A stretch of DNA of 64,000 nt from Tubiluchus corallicola (taxonomy: Eukaryota; Priapulida; Priapulimorpha; Priapulimorphida; Tubiluchidae). Shown piece by piece: positions 19,690 through 33,063 of the stretch. Below the pieces are notes generated by a model. The model worked only from the letters and a program-made list of their open reading frames with translations, was not told the DNA's origin and did not search any database. Position 1 is the first letter of the stretch. Each line of letters starts with the position of its first letter. The DNA lies in the NCBI GenBank assembly GCA_030141605.1, contig JAQGDQ010000004.1:1957001-2021000 (forward strand), written 5' to 3'. Both the position numbers and the translations under genes were made by a program.

Positions 19690-20922
19690 TTTATAGAAAG
19701 CTTTCTCATGTAGCCACTCAATGTTTTGCTGTTCCATCTTGTTTATGTAATATTGTATAACACTCTTGAATTGGTTCACTGTAGATGCATCTACTGCCCG
19801 AAGAAACTCATTCCTAGCAATTACAATTCTTTGACTGAAAAATAATTTTCTCAGATCCAAATTAGCCTGTTTCTTGTGTATCTGGTGCCTTGATGACCTA
19901 TTTGAATTCCGGAACTCGAAGAAGTTTCCACAGTCAACTTTGTCAATGCCCTTCCACAGTCAACTCAAAAACTTTTATTAAATCAGCACGTGCTGTCCTA
20001 GTAATAAGTGTTTGTAATTACAGTTAACGTAAACGAATACAGTATGGTAGGGCTTGCATTGCATCCGATTGGCTCTTTTCTGGACGGACAGCCTCAATCA
20101 AATAAATATCTTTTATATAATGTGGGTTCCAAACCGGGCTACCATATTTCAGGATTGAGCGAACTTTGGATTTGTAAAGTGTCATTATAATGCTTGCATG
20201 CTTGTTACAAAATGTTCTGTGAATCATTGCTAGAATGGCATTTGCTTTTTTAACTTTGTTTGAAATATGCTTTGCAGGTTTCAAATCAGATGAAAATATT
20301 ATGCCTAAATCTGTTTCCTGCTGTTTTTCTGTCAGCATTGTGTTATATAAGAAATGATCATGTTTCGCAATTGAAAAGCCCAATTGTACATTTATTTTCA
20401 TGAAATAACATTTGCCATTCTTTCGATCAGCTATGCAATTCATTTAATGATTGTCTTAGTCGTAAAATGTCTTGGTAATTTCCCACACGCCCACACAACT
20501 TACAATCGTCAGCAAATTTTGACATTTTGATGACTACTTCATCAATATCATTGACATACATTAAAAAAAGCAAGAGTCCGAGAACGGGTTAACATTACAG
20601 TTAAGCCAACATTGGGGGAGCACTCCAGAATCAAGAGATTTATGAAACAAAAGGAAGAGAAAAGGGCAAGCTGCAAAGCACAGTATTTCAAAATAAATCT
20701 GTGAACTTTGTCGGATCCTGTAGCCTTAAATGGTGTTCAGTTAATAATCTCAGTATATACATTCTTGATACTGAATTTGATGTCATTTAAAGAATCGGCA
20801 TTCCAACCAGGAGAAGGAACAGGCAAGTCATTGTCATCAGGCTCAAGAGTGAAGCAAGATGCAAAAGCATCATTTATTGTAGAAGCAACCTGTTCTGGGC
20901 AAGTAATTTTTGGGTCAACCAA
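19690..20922 (-). mobile_element. LINE reverse-transcriptase relic, copy B, internally deleted
   Basis: On the minus strand the order of fragments is as follows. A pre-RT linker (PVPSPGWNADSLND, then FKATGSDKVHRF) lies at 20922-20690, followed by SGVLPQCW near 20620. The frame then jumps to LMYVNDIDEV and the active-site block KFADDCKLCG at about 20500-20560. A LGIIFSSDLKPAKH block and a YKSKVRSILKYGSPVWNP block lie at 20340-20120, and a RNEFLRAVDAST-type tail ends near 19700. The catalytic block with the first aspartate is missing between about 20620 and 20590. The longest intact frame (139 aa, 20443-20024) is only the C-terminal part. It differs from copy A and may be another family. Confidence 0.85.
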
Positions 20923-20950
20923 AAAGATTTGCTTCTGTCTTACCTCATGA

Positions 20951-22202
20951 ATTCAATAGATGTCACCTGGAAGGGAAGAAAATTTTTTTTATGTTAAAGC
21001 TGAATCGTGGCATATTTAAAATCAATCGAAATCAAGGTTTGTTTATTTCCCACTGGATAGCAGTAATGTTTTAAATTTTTTCAATGTGCACACATTTTCA
21101 CATTTTGTTTTTTTGGTTTTTTGTTTCACATTACTAAATTGTATTATCGATTATCGTACACTTTCTTTTTGCGACAACACTGCTTGGCCGCTAATAGACT
21201 GATTTGGCTGAAAATACAATAATCAGCATCATACAAAACAGCAGCTCTGGCCGAGAGTTAACTGTAGAAAAACATATAACCAAAAAATAATGTTGGAATA
21301 ATTATTGTGTTTTACGTTTTAAATTAAAGAAATATGCTTTGGAAAAAATATGCTGCTTGAAAACACACAACACTGATGCATTCGTCTTGCGAAAGACATC
21401 GATCAGTCTGCTCTAACTACTGTGGAACAATGACAAGATACTGTTGACTTCATAAATTGTTTTCAAGTCGTCAATGGCTTAAAAATTCTGCATGAAGATA
21501 GTTTCTTTTCTTGACCTTCTAGGTCATCTTTGAGGACATTATTTGAAACAGTTTGTTCCTTATTGCCGAACCAAAATCGGCTTCTGATTTTTTTTGCCTC
21601 CAGTGTTTTCTGTTGTCAACCCATGGGACAAATTGTCAACTGCACCTGAGATGCACCATCAATCATAAGTTTCAAGGTATCTTTCAGAGGGGCTTGAAAT
21701 ACTTGGATTCACATCACCATTTCCTCTATGTATTATTGGTTTTGCTCCCCATTTTTAATCTGGCAGAGCTACGACTGCTGCACAAAAACTTTGTTGTTTT
21801 CACTTCAGATCATGCAAATATTTATGTACAATAATACAACACTAGTTGGACGTCAGTGGTGTAGCTAAGGGGAGGACATCATCATTGTGCCCATTAGATT
21901 AGTGCTCACCATATAGGAAAATACCTTGTTTGTTCGAGAGGTGGACAAACTTGAAAACATTTATCGTGAATCATTCATTGTTTTTCGTTACATCTATTAC
22001 TGAAAATTTTTACATGTATCAAGTTATATGTTCCTACGAACTTTTTGAACATAACTGAAGGCAATACCATACTTATTGCTTTTACTGCTATTTTATGGTA
22101 GTGTATGCATTATTTATCTGGAGAATATGATTGTTGTAATAACCAAAAAATGTTTTCTGAGTTTTTATCTAGTTTTTGTGATGTTTGAAATAACATTTTC
22201 AG
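20951..22202. other. No gene recognised; MRPL13 first exon expected here or upstream
   Basis: MRPL13 lacks its first few codons (typically 5-10 residues before the conserved QWATFAR). A tiny coding exon should lie upstream of the acceptor at 22201-22202, but I could not choose a convincing ATG-plus-donor pair. No other exon was seen. Confidence 0.4.
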
Positions 22203-25200
22203 CAATGGGCAACATTTGCAAGAATGTGGTGGCTGTACGATGCAAAATGGCAGCATCCAAAAGCCATAGCAGAAAAAGTTAAAATATACTTGATGGGTAA
22301 ACACAAGCCTCTTTATCATCCATTAGGTAAGTAACTTATGTGTGTTGGATGATCAACTAAGTTCATTAAAATATCAAACTTAATTAGTGCTTGCAAAAAA
22401 GTGTATTTAACATTTTCATGAGATAAGAGAGGTCTTTTCAGTTTCAATATTCTTGCTTCAGACAGTTGAGTGTTTTGCAGTTTGATTATAATTTAGAAGT
22501 CTTTAAAGTCAAGTGAAACTGCTCTGGTCGTCAGTCCTTAATTAGAACTCTCTCTAAGAAATATCACTATCTTATTATTTATTTAATTATCATTTATTAT
22601 TTTTCCTAGCTGATTGTGGAGATCAAGTGGTGATAATTAATACACGTCACATAGCAATGAAAGGCGATGAATGGTTTCGAAAAAATTTTTATCATCACAC
22701 CGGGTAAATCAATTTTTTGGGAAATGTAGATTAGTTTAAATAAACAAAATTAAGAACAGCTAAAATTTCTAAAATTTGCACTATACCAGATAACTACGGG
22801 TAACTAACCAGGTACCTTTGGACAATTGCAGCACTTCAAATGAAATGTCAGCATTCTTGACGTATATATTGGTTTTTTGTAAATCCGTTTGCTATGTTTA
22901 GGGTATCTGTATTCAAAGTATTAATAAATTTGGCAGGTAGGTAGGTAATATAAACTTTCAATTTGTGTATTTGAGTTGTATGTAAAAGTTTGTGGATTTT
23001 GTGCTTTTAAGTTAGGTTTGGTAAAGAAAATGTCCTCCAATAAAGAAATGAACAAGAGGTTAAAAAACACATTATGGCAACTGCACACTGTCTTCAGGTG
23101 AAAAAGAGAAATAAAATTAGGAAGACACAAAAAATTAGTAAAAATAAATTTTGCATACTGAAATGTTGCATTTTTTTCATTTTTTATTGCCATTTTTTTA
23201 TTTGGCATTCATGTTTTTCTCATTAACAATCGTTTTTACTTTGTACTTATGCACAACTTTTGGTAATTAATGTATAGTACTGGCTGGAAAAGAGTTAACT
23301 TCTGTGTAACCTTTTAACGGCTAAAGAAAAAAAGTACTTTTGAATGTAATCGAAGTCAGCTAAATGAAAAATGCATTCAATAAGTGATAATTTATCAGCT
23401 CCATGTATAGTTTTGAACATTTTTAAATCAGCTAGCAATAACAGAATCTAGTAGATTAAAGAGGCAGTGAGATTCAATATAGATACAAGACAAACTTAAC
23501 ACTGATTCTAACCTTAAGTGTATGTGGTTCCAATTCATATGAATTCAGACAAACCAATTCGTAGAAAATTTCAACTTGTTTGAACTGAATCATGAAACAG
23601 TAATTCAAAGGCTAAATGTTAATTGCATTCAGAATCGCAACCACACACTGTGGGTGTCCATATTTTGGACAGTTGAGTAGGAATGAACTCAAATTGAATT
23701 CTAGTATATGTATAGTATATACTACAAGTACTATATGTCTGAAATTCGTGTTTGAATGTGAAATAATTTTCTAAAATTAAATGATGACGAACCGGCTATG
23801 ACTATTTTTGGCACTTGTCATTAGCTTTCAAAAATCAGTCAATTATCCGTTCTGGTTGAGAATAATCGTATCAAGTTGTCTAGTAGATTTAGGAACCTTG
23901 TCGTGATTTAAGTGATTATGGACGATTGTCTATCAGTGGCCTTTCACGTTAACAGTATTTGTATATCTTCATATTTTTATTTGCGAAATATATAAAAAAT
24001 TAGAACATTTCTTATGAAGGATATTTGTGAAATCTGGTGCATGCTTTTGTTAGCTGCCCAGTTGGATTACTGCAGTAGTTTATTATAATGGTCTTCCTAT
24101 ATCAAATTCAAAAGCTTCAACGCGTACTCAATTCAACTGCCAAGATAAACACTCGCTTTCGAAAATTTGACCATATCACTCCAATTCTCAGAGAATTGCT
24201 CTGGTTGCTAACTGAGTACAGTAACTAAATTTAAAATGAATTGATAACTACAAAGCAATCAATAGTGTGACTCCTACTTACATATCAGACCTTCTTAAAC
24301 TATATGTCCCTTGCATTAAAATGTTCAATAAATTATTATTAATTATTTGTACAGAGACAAACAGGAAACCATTAACTGAATGTTAAGATCCATCTGTAAG
24401 TAGCTATTGTATGAACTCTGAGACTTTGTTTAATGTGCATTTATCCATTTATACTGTCATAATGATTCTATACTATATTGTGTTTAGTTACCCTGGTGGA
24501 TTTTCATCATGGCCGGCTTGGGTTGTGCAAGAGCAGGACCCAACTAAGGTAGGAATAGTATTGCAGCTCGATTTCTGCGATAATGAAAATTTTAAGTTGT
24601 GAACTTTATTTAGCTCAACGAGAAGTATTTTCAAAGTTGGTTAACAGACATGTGTAGCTAGTAATTTCCAAGTGTTTGTCAAAAGCTGGTATAAATATGT
24701 GGCAATGATTCAAGACATGCAATTAAATTGTTTTCATTTCAATTTTTTATAATTTGTTGTTTATTTTAGGTTGTATGGAAATACATTTATCATGCTATAC
24801 CACACCGTTATAGTTATATCCGTAAAACAGAAATTGCGAGATTGCACCTTTTTCCAGATGAGGTAGCTGGTTCCTTTCTAACTAACACTTTTACTGAGAA
24901 GCAATGTTAAATGAGTAGAAACCACAGTGTTCTATTTTCAAGTAGAATATATATAGACTATGTAGCGGAAATTCAACATTGATTATTTTTCTTAGTACAG
25001 TAGGTGCCACTTAATAGACTCAGTCGCTTAGTTGACTCAAAAACGCCTGGTACGGGTCGCTTTTATTCAAATGTACATAACAACTGCCGATAATTGACTC
25101 AAATAACTCCGCATAATTGACTCAATATTTTTGCTTTACATACTTCAATAAGACACTTTCGTGTGACTAATAAGCTTTTATGACTTTTATATCATCTTAG

Positions 25201-27594
25201 TTCACTTTTGTCCTATAATATACATAGAACCAATTATGTTAAGTAAGCAGGAATGTTTATCATACACCAATATGCTAGCCTAATGGTTTGCTTTGACTCG
25301 CCCGTGTATCATACAACAACAGTTTTAAAATGTTTTTATCATTTTGAGAACTTTCTGACCCAACTTGTCACAAAAATTGAATCAGCCGACCTTGGGCGTA
25401 TATCCATTATTTTTGCAAATAAACAGATTTGCGTGATTTAGAAAAGTATACTTTTTAATTTATTGCTAATTCACTTATATAAATTAATATTTTAAAACTT
25501 TTTTTTCTAATTTTTAACTGCACAAAGGAATTTATGCATTACTTCGTTTCTAAAATTCATTAAAAACTTTTGCAGTGCATAGTAAGCTGGTGACACACCT
25601 GTAATACTACACCCATCGGTTAATAGGTTCAGTTGGTTAATTGGGTCAAAACACTTTGGTCCCAAAGTGAGTCTATTAAGTGGTGCCTACTGCATGCGTC
25701 ATCTGCTAAAGTGATAAGTTTCGTAATCAAAGAGTGTTTTAATTTATCTACATATTTTACTTCTGTATGACAGGATGTACCTGCTGAAGTATTGAAAAAT
25801 GTAACTGCAATAATAAGGCAGCATAGACCTGTGCCAAAAGCACTTGGCGATTATACGAAAGAAGAGTGTGACAACTTTCCAAATCTTTTCGATTGGTATG
25901 TACAATTTTCTTATATTAAGTTGATCAACTGATGAGTTGGCTATTACTTCCAACTCACTTGCACTAAAGAGAATCTTAACTTTTTGCATTACTCTTTAGG
26001 AATTCATTAATTTCATTTATTTTTTTAAATGTATATAATTTAGACTTGTTATTTTCACAGAATTTATACTAAAATATAAGACGAATTTTAAGCGCATAAG
26101 TGTATTAATAATATAGAAACATATAAAGACGTAGGCTATAATAATAATTGTAGTAGGTATTGCACCATCAGCAGAGCAGCTGTTGCCAGGAGCACTGTGA
26201 TGCACAGTCATTCGTACATTGTGACTTTTGCATAGGTGGAGAAGTATAAAAGACGAGGTAAATGCGTAGGTACTTCAGTCCTTGTCAGACTCTGTTCAGA
26301 CTCGCTCTTCTTATGCTTGCTATAACTGCAGGTCATTAGTAGAACGTCCTGAAACAGAAAGCTGGTTTTGATGCTTGCCTTTTCTGTAGGTGAATAAAAG
26401 AGCCTAGGAAGAAGGACATTTACAGATTTTGTATATAAGTGAGACCTTATCCTGCTTTCTGCTTTGGGTTTAAAAATCAAGTGAGGATTCAGGTCCAGGC
26501 TTAATTTCCTGAGACAGTTTGATTGACAGAATCAGGTTCAGAACAGCAATTGAGTCTGCTCTTATTTTTTCATGACTATTATTGGGAGAGGAGTTAGAGG
26601 ATTAGAAATTTAGCTGGATTTTATATTCAGCAGTTTGAAGTAAACTTGGAATCTGGGGTTCACAACCCAGATCTTGAAGAACCTGCTGAGAAAAGCAGTA
26701 ATTGCTGTAGAACAGAGCTCAGTCTGGTTTCATTCCAAGTAATAATTACTGACACGGTTTTTGAATGCAGTTTTTGAGAACTTCCCACGGTTATTACATC
26801 CCGAGTCCAATATTCTGACTTATTGTTTGGAAGAAGATTAAGCTGTTTACTTGGGGAATGAGTGCATACATGGACATTTTCCTGGAATCCAAAATAGTTG
26901 TGTAACTGTATTGTGTCATTGTGTAGAATGTGCTTCTAATCATCATAGCCAAACAAAGGCGTATTTGGATTTTTATCTCTTATAATCTTCATTATTTTGA
27001 AGTTAAAATAAAAGTTTGTAATGTAAATAACTGCTTTGTGGTTTATTTACTGTTATTACATTTTCCCTTGTTTGTGAAGACATGTAAGATGCTCAGTTAT
27101 CCCAAGAATTCCCTCCTGATGATGACTGCTAGTATGCTGTAAAAATGATGGATTTTCCTAATAAAAATGTAATAAAAGTATTACATATAATAATATGAAT
27201 TTAATTGAATAAAAATTTATTTTTCTTCATCTACAAAATAACAACCGCAACCAATCTGCAACGGTGCAATAGTGGGTCCTTTATGAAACAGATATTGTTC
27301 TTATTGTAAAGAACTTAAAAACTGTTTATTAACCCTATAGTTATCATAGCATCAATTGTCGCACTGTATCGCTTTTCCACTGAAGTTCATATTGAACAAA
27401 ATTATAGAACTTTTTTCCTACATGCAATAGGAACAAAATCTCTCTCAGTCATCAGTTCACATTTCAGTGCACCTTGTAATGTGTTTTTAATTACATTTAT
27501 TTTATGCGCATGTACTTGGAATTTTATTGGCGTAAAGAGAAAAAATTTCAAATTCTGTTTCTGTTGCAGGCCTAAAGATTACATCATCCGGTGA
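22203..27594 (+). CDS. MRPL13: Mitochondrial ribosomal protein L13 (uL13m), exons 2-7
   Basis: This is a structural protein of the large subunit of the mitochondrial ribosome. Exons are 22203-22326, 22610-22703, 24488-24548, 24770-24862, 25774-25895 and 27570-27594; all junctions are GT-AG and in phase, giving 172 codons plus stop. Family landmarks in order are [10 protein letters not shown] at the start, [20 protein letters not shown], the HHTGYPGG loop, RLHLFPDE and WPKDYIIR at the C-terminus. The same architecture and a near-identical C-terminal PKDYILR end the fly protein. Human MRPL13 is 178 aa, so only a short N-terminal exon is missing. The second-last intron of the list (24863-25773) holds a Tigger-like element, and the intron 22704-24487 holds a LINE relic. 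The first residue given here is exon 2, not the start codon. Confidence 0.95.
24050..24315 (+). mobile_element. LINE relic, copy C (CR1/L2-like C-terminal region), in MRPL13 intron
   Basis: The plus-strand translation, with frame changes, reads [13 protein letters not shown], then [16 protein letters not shown], then [12 protein letters not shown]. This order (LDYCNSLLY, HITPIL..LHWLP, YISDLL) is characteristic of the region after the reverse transcriptase in CR1/L2/Rex-type elements. Stops and frameshifts make it a fossil. It differs in sequence from copies A and B. Confidence 0.8.
24998..25692. mobile_element. Nonautonomous pogo/Tigger-like element, copy 1 (695 bp)
   Basis: The left end cagtaggtgccacttaatag continues as actca, and the right end is its inverted copy (reverse complement cagtaggcaccacttaatag), giving a TIR of about 25 bp. 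The left flank is TA; the right flank is CA, probably a mutated TA duplication. Inner subterminal repeats of ttgactcaa type follow the left TIR. The interior matches parts of copy 2 (57221-58279) but has lost the transposase N-terminal coding part; only a degraded C-terminal part remains around 25330-25440. Confidence 0.85.
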
Positions 27595-30500
27595 CATTAG
27601 AGTACAATATGTGCATATCTGTGTTCACAAGTACAGCTGTTGTGCTACACAAATAGATGGGTAGTGCAAGAAAAAAAGCAGGCAAATGGATCCAAAGCAA
27701 GACGTGTATACAACTGAAAAAAATTTATAATAGCTTTTTTCTGCGTTTAATACATGGAGCATTTTTTTTATTGTGTTCTATACATTTGTTGATGACTCTG
27801 CTAGAATAATAATTATTTCACTAGCATTGCAAGCCTTGATGCTTGAAAAAATGCATATATTGCAAGAATATAAATGGCATTATTTCTGTTACTGATTTTA
27901 CAATATATTATGTGCTAAATGTCGTTGGCAGTGCAAAAACTTTACTGAATTAGTTTTTTCAAGTCAGCACCAATCCCAGTGTAAAACCGGAGCTGCAGCT
28001 GTAGTGTTTTGAAAGAATAATAGATACCCTGTTTGCAAAGATGTGAAGGTTGTTTTCACCATGCTGGCAATTAGCACTTGCAAATAAGTTCTAGAAATGT
28101 GGCTTGGAATCTGTATGTACCTGACAGTAAATTTCTATAAAGCTAAGATGCAATGAAAACACATAACCGAAATTTATATCTAAATTTTATTCATCCTTGT
28201 CATTTTCACACAGCAGTCATCTATAAAAATACAATATTATTATCTCCTCACAGAGCGTAATATAACACACTTTCGTCATGATTATTTTAATGGCAATATA
28301 CTTAGTACATGCACCAAGAAAAATTTTATTTTTAGTTTTCCTTATCGCTGACTTATATACACTATCTTATAAGCAGGCATGCAGCACAACTGCTTCGATG
28401 ATTTGGCGTGATATGATGATACAGTATAGATACGATTTTGCAGACTTATTAAAATGAGGTCAACATCGAATACGATTGTACCATTGATTTTTGCATGGCC
28501 CATTTGTAATAGCTTTGCATATTATAACAGGTTCTCATTGAGTTCCAAGATCCTGTATTACCCAAACATGGAAAAGAGTTTAAAATGTCGATCAGTATTT
28601 GGAAACCAACACTGGCAGGACTTAGAACAAATACAATACAATAATATCAGCATTTATAAAGCAGTAAGTCACAGTTAGTTACATCGCACTTTAATCCTAT
28701 GTGCGTAAGGTACTATTACTAATCCGGCCAGGTTTGAAAACTCATTGAGCTATGGAACTTATCATATTCCACAACTGTGCTATTAACGAGTTCATTTAGT
28801 GATGAATTTTTGAAGTTAGGTACGCGAGCACAAAATGTGCAAGCAATGATATGCATAGAGCTATTTGTTGACAATAATTATAGTCTATGTGTACAAGGAA
28901 AATAAAAATAAAATACTGATTTTAAGAAATTAAGCAAAAAGGTAATAGTAGTTTAATCTTCACTTGTATAGAAATAACTTAAGATGGCATAGAATTAAAA
29001 ACATGACAGATGGCATTTATCAATAGTATTTCACAAAACTGGCTGTCACAGACGGCAAGCATAGGGTGCTTCGAAAGTCCCTAATTGTTAATAAAAAAAA
29101 TCAACAGCAATTACAGTGGAAACCAAATGGCAATTGGTGGCTGAGTCTCCGATTCACGAGAATTTTAGTGGTATCAAACCTGACATCATAAGTCTACCAC
29201 AGCAATTTTAATTTACACCTATTAACATTCTATTACAATAGCCATATATATACTTTCTATTTTACACGTCTTAGGGTCTGGAGTCAGCAAGATAGCAGAA
29301 TGGCACAAATACAGATTCAAAAAAAAATTTCATAAACAGACCTGTTTTATGGTCTATTTGAGACAGTACAACACGTGAATTACAGCAAATCGTGACAAAA
29401 CCATAGATTTAAATGCTGCACGTGTTGCTAGTCTCCGGCAAACTGACGTGAGGTAACAATGGGCTCTATGTCATAATACTACAAAAACTTCCTTTGACGT
29501 TAGGCAAAAACATCTCGTGAGTAACTACACTTGCGAAGTATTGATTGATTAAGCAGATTATTTACCTTTCTCATGCACACCAGTGATATTTATGTCTGTG
29601 GACAAATGCATGTTCTGCTACAATGCCATGTTAACAACAGTGGTGAAAAAGTGCATTTGACGTGCACAAGAGACTGTGCACAGAGGTATAATTTAGCTTC
29701 TGGTATCATACAGTCTATATTTCACTGTCTGAACATTGCATAAAACACATACTTTTTACATAAAATGCAATTTAATTCACCATATTTATAATCACGCATC
29801 TTTTATCATATAAAAATGCTAAGACATATACAGTACAAATGCTAGTATCAATAAACGTCCCACCAACTGATTAAGTTGCCGGAAAGCTCTATAAATTACA
29901 AAGTTTACAACATTTCTATAGTACACTCACAAATTTTCACAATGTGATATCATACAAAGCTGTATGTATAGCTATATACAAAGCACTAAAATATAATAGA
30001 TGGGTTAGAACCATAATATATAGTTTACATTCTGTAACGTATATAGGTATTAGTTTGATAAAACTGCATGGCACTCTCACTCACTGCAGCTACAGCTCTG
30101 CAATGCTTACTCTTATTATATTACAATGTGTATTTTGTGTACAAAACCATAGATGTTAAATGCACATCATTAACTTCTTTCAGAATGCACCAGGAAGTTG
30201 TAGAAACGAGAAAATTTAATTAAAAAACAATTGAAAATTTAATAAAATTCAATTTCATCAGATGCATTGTAAATGGATTTTTACATTGGAATCGTCTGCT
30301 AAAATACTACCACTACAAAATCAAACTTTCCAACCATGGTTAAAATAAGCTCTCAGCTGAAACAAAATATGCCACACACAAAAATGAACATATTATGAGA
30401 TCGACAAAACAATTATAAGTTATCTGTTTCGAAGACACCCCGTACAAGCATTCATAAGACCAGATGAAATGTTGTAGGTATGCAATACTTCTACAGCATT

Positions 30501-32265
30501 TTTGTCATAATGACTTGCCATGAAAGGTCAGCAAACACAAACAGGTTCAATCTCACAATTTTATGTATACACACACAATTCAGTACACCGCAAGCCTGAA
30601 TTTAGGATTCAATAGGGAGGGCTTAATTAACACTGATGTTTCTGGCGATATTGGATCTTACCTCAAATTCAAACTAATGCTCAAAGATGAGCCAGTGAAC
30701 TGGAGAGGCCTGTAAGATGCCTTCTCAGTGTCTTTGCTCAACAAGATAAAGGGGCAAAATCAATTTGGCAAACGAAGGCGTTAGACTGAGAATGAACCCA
30801 GGTGGTCGTCAACCATTCACTGACCAGTCTCGGCATTGCTTCACTTTGGTCACACAGCATTCACTGTGACCACTTGGTTGTTCAGCTCACCTCACAAATC
30901 CATTTAGTTTTTTTCACGCTACTGCTGTTGCAGCTGCAATCACTAATTATTTTCATTGAATTTTCAATAATATTATCAGAATCCACAAAAGAATTTTTTA
31001 TTAATGAAATGAGTTCTGACCATTTAGGCATGTAACAACAGCACTAATGCCACTGTGCGCATGTTGCAGAAAACAGCAGCAATACATAATCTAAAATACG
31101 TTATACTTTCATAAATACAGTTAGTGCAAATCAAGATAGTGCTAAATAAGGCACAGCTGTTTGAACTCGATGAAAGCCACTACACAATTCAAAGTAAAAT
31201 GTCAGATTTCATTGTTAGTAATTTCAAGCAGTTCGAGTTCAGCAGCTCTGGATGAGCCTATAAACTATAAGTTGAATTGCACTTGTCAAGTCCCCTTTAA
31301 TTAGACACAATGGGACTTTAAAAAAAACATGAAATTTATCAGTCATTCAGTTTCACAATAAAAAAGTAAAGGATCAAAAACACAACCTTGCAGCACAGAC
31401 CTGCAAGTTATGAATCATCACTTTTTTACCATAATCAATGCAACATGAAATGTTAACAAGCTACCGACACAATAATTCATGAAGTTTATGGTATACTGCA
31501 TCAATTACAAGTAGTGATAAATGAAACAATTAATTTGATTACATAATAATCTATTAAGCTGTACTTCGATGCTGATCACAGAACGACACAATATGCTCAT
31601 AATACAAAAACATCTGCCAATTTCAATTCATAAATCTAAAATTATAATGGTTCACTCATAAAGCAAAGAAGTTTGCCTAAAATTTTACAGAAAGAAACAT
31701 AGGCTAATGAACAATTCTTGACATCAAAGCATCCAACGCATATATACAAATGAAACAATGTCTAGCGCAATAGCCACAACACTGTAATAAAAGTCAGTGC
31801 TGATGAATGAGTTGTGACTACCATGCCATTTATGATCTCAGCAATAACATGTATAAAGTCAAGAAGTTTATATAAAAAGAATTGCTAACAACAATAACAA
31901 GTGTATATATTATAATAGTTATGAATCCATCCAATGTTTTCAGCATAACATCACCAGACAGCAATGCAATCATTACTACATTATTTAAAAAACAAACGAG
32001 CTGTACACTTTTTACAATGATAGCACAGTAAACTGCTGCTTATTGCTGGCCTGTTTAGCAACAATGAATGTTTGATTCCCATGTCCTTTGAAATAATTTG
32101 TTGCAATGGCAAGTATGCCCAAAGCATTCCTCTTTTTAATGACATTTTCTTTGATCTTGCTTATAGGACTAAAATGGCATTTAAAACAAGTTTGTCGGAA
32201 AGCACTGTTGATGACTTTAAGCAAGAATTTCCTGTACTGCACAAGGCAGTATGGTTACAGCATAG
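27595..32265. other. No gene recognised (MRPL13 3' flank to CTDSP 3' flank)
   Basis: The region lies between two converging genes and presumably contains both 3' UTRs. It is AT-rich, and the open frames are short and compositionally random. I saw no convincing exon, RNA gene or transposon end. Confidence 0.4.
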
Positions 32266-32269
32266 TAGA

Positions 32270-33063
32270 AATGTCATGAATCTGAAATTACTGAATCCGA
32301 CTATATCCCGAATCTCATTTTCACAACAGAACCGAATTCGAATTTCAATTTTTCAGATAGTTCTTTCAACCGAATCTTTCTCAAATCTACGCAGTTTTCA
32401 ATCAAATTATGGCAGACTGTAAGATTGTAGTCTTTTTCATCAAGATTAGAGAGACCTGTCTGAGCAGCACATTTGACAGTAATTCTGGAATAGTAAAAAC
32501 TCTAGACGATCTAATTATTTTGTAACAGATTATTCCTGCCAATGACTAACACCGTAAAATGATCTGTTAGTCAAAAAATTCCTTGTGGTGCCTTTACCTA
32601 CACTCCATGAGTCCGTGTAATGTGGATGACACAAAATCACATTCGTGTAAGCCACATCGTTGTTAGCGAAACCACGTTCTATCAAAGTAATACAAGAAAT
32701 CTTAGCATTTTTATTGAAACTAGCAGTTAAAATCATAATGGTCTAGCGTAGGATTTCATGAGTTGGACATATGCTGAAACTGAATATGGCGACGTCTGTG
32801 TATTTCAAGTACGGCAAAATTATCAAAAAAGGAGACGATTTCAGGAGTTTGCCTAAAAATATAAAGGTAAATGAGCGCATAATGCTTTTATAATAACGCG
32901 CTAATGAATCGCCTCTGTAGCCAATGCTAAACCGGATTTTTTCAAGTCTCTGATGATTCGGGTCGGATCCAAAGTAACTTAGAACTTCAGCAAATCGAAT
33001 CGTATGAAAGCTCCGACTTGGATTCGGTTTCGAAGCTCTAGGTCTGTCAGAACTTCATGACAT
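32270..33063. repeat. Weak inverted-repeat region rich in CCGAATC motifs
   Basis: The left part has aatgtcatgaa with tctga, then repeated ccgaatc/cgaattcg words. The right part read in reverse complement has gatgtcatgaagttctga followed by aaccgaatccaagtcgg. This suggests degraded ends of a transposon of about 0.8 kb, but the match is short. The 116-aa open frame at 32072-32422 runs into this repeat and is not credible as a gene. Confidence 0.3.
32786..32866 (+). CDS. Candidate first coding exon of an unknown small gene
   Basis: An ATG opens a 27-codon frame beginning MATSVYFKYGKIIKKGDD and ending in PKNIK, directly followed by a good splice donor (aag then gtaaat). Without splicing it would stop after 36 codons. 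The lysine-rich, non-repetitive composition looks protein-like, but I do not recognise it and could not join it in phase to a second exon. An open stretch near 33675-33760 (AAESIKQILDGLIALRN) is a possible partner, but the phase does not fit directly. It may also be part of the surrounding repeat. Confidence 0.25.

Noticed and set aside
26208-26480. 90-aa minus-strand frame in an MRPL13 intron
   Set aside because: No recognisable similarity and no splice context; it lies on the strand opposite to MRPL13 in ordinary intron sequence.
32072-32422. 116-aa plus-strand frame, one of the longest in the region
   Set aside because: It runs into a CCGAATC-rich repeat, has no recognisable domain or codon signature, and lies on the opposite strand to the probable CTDSPL 3' UTR.
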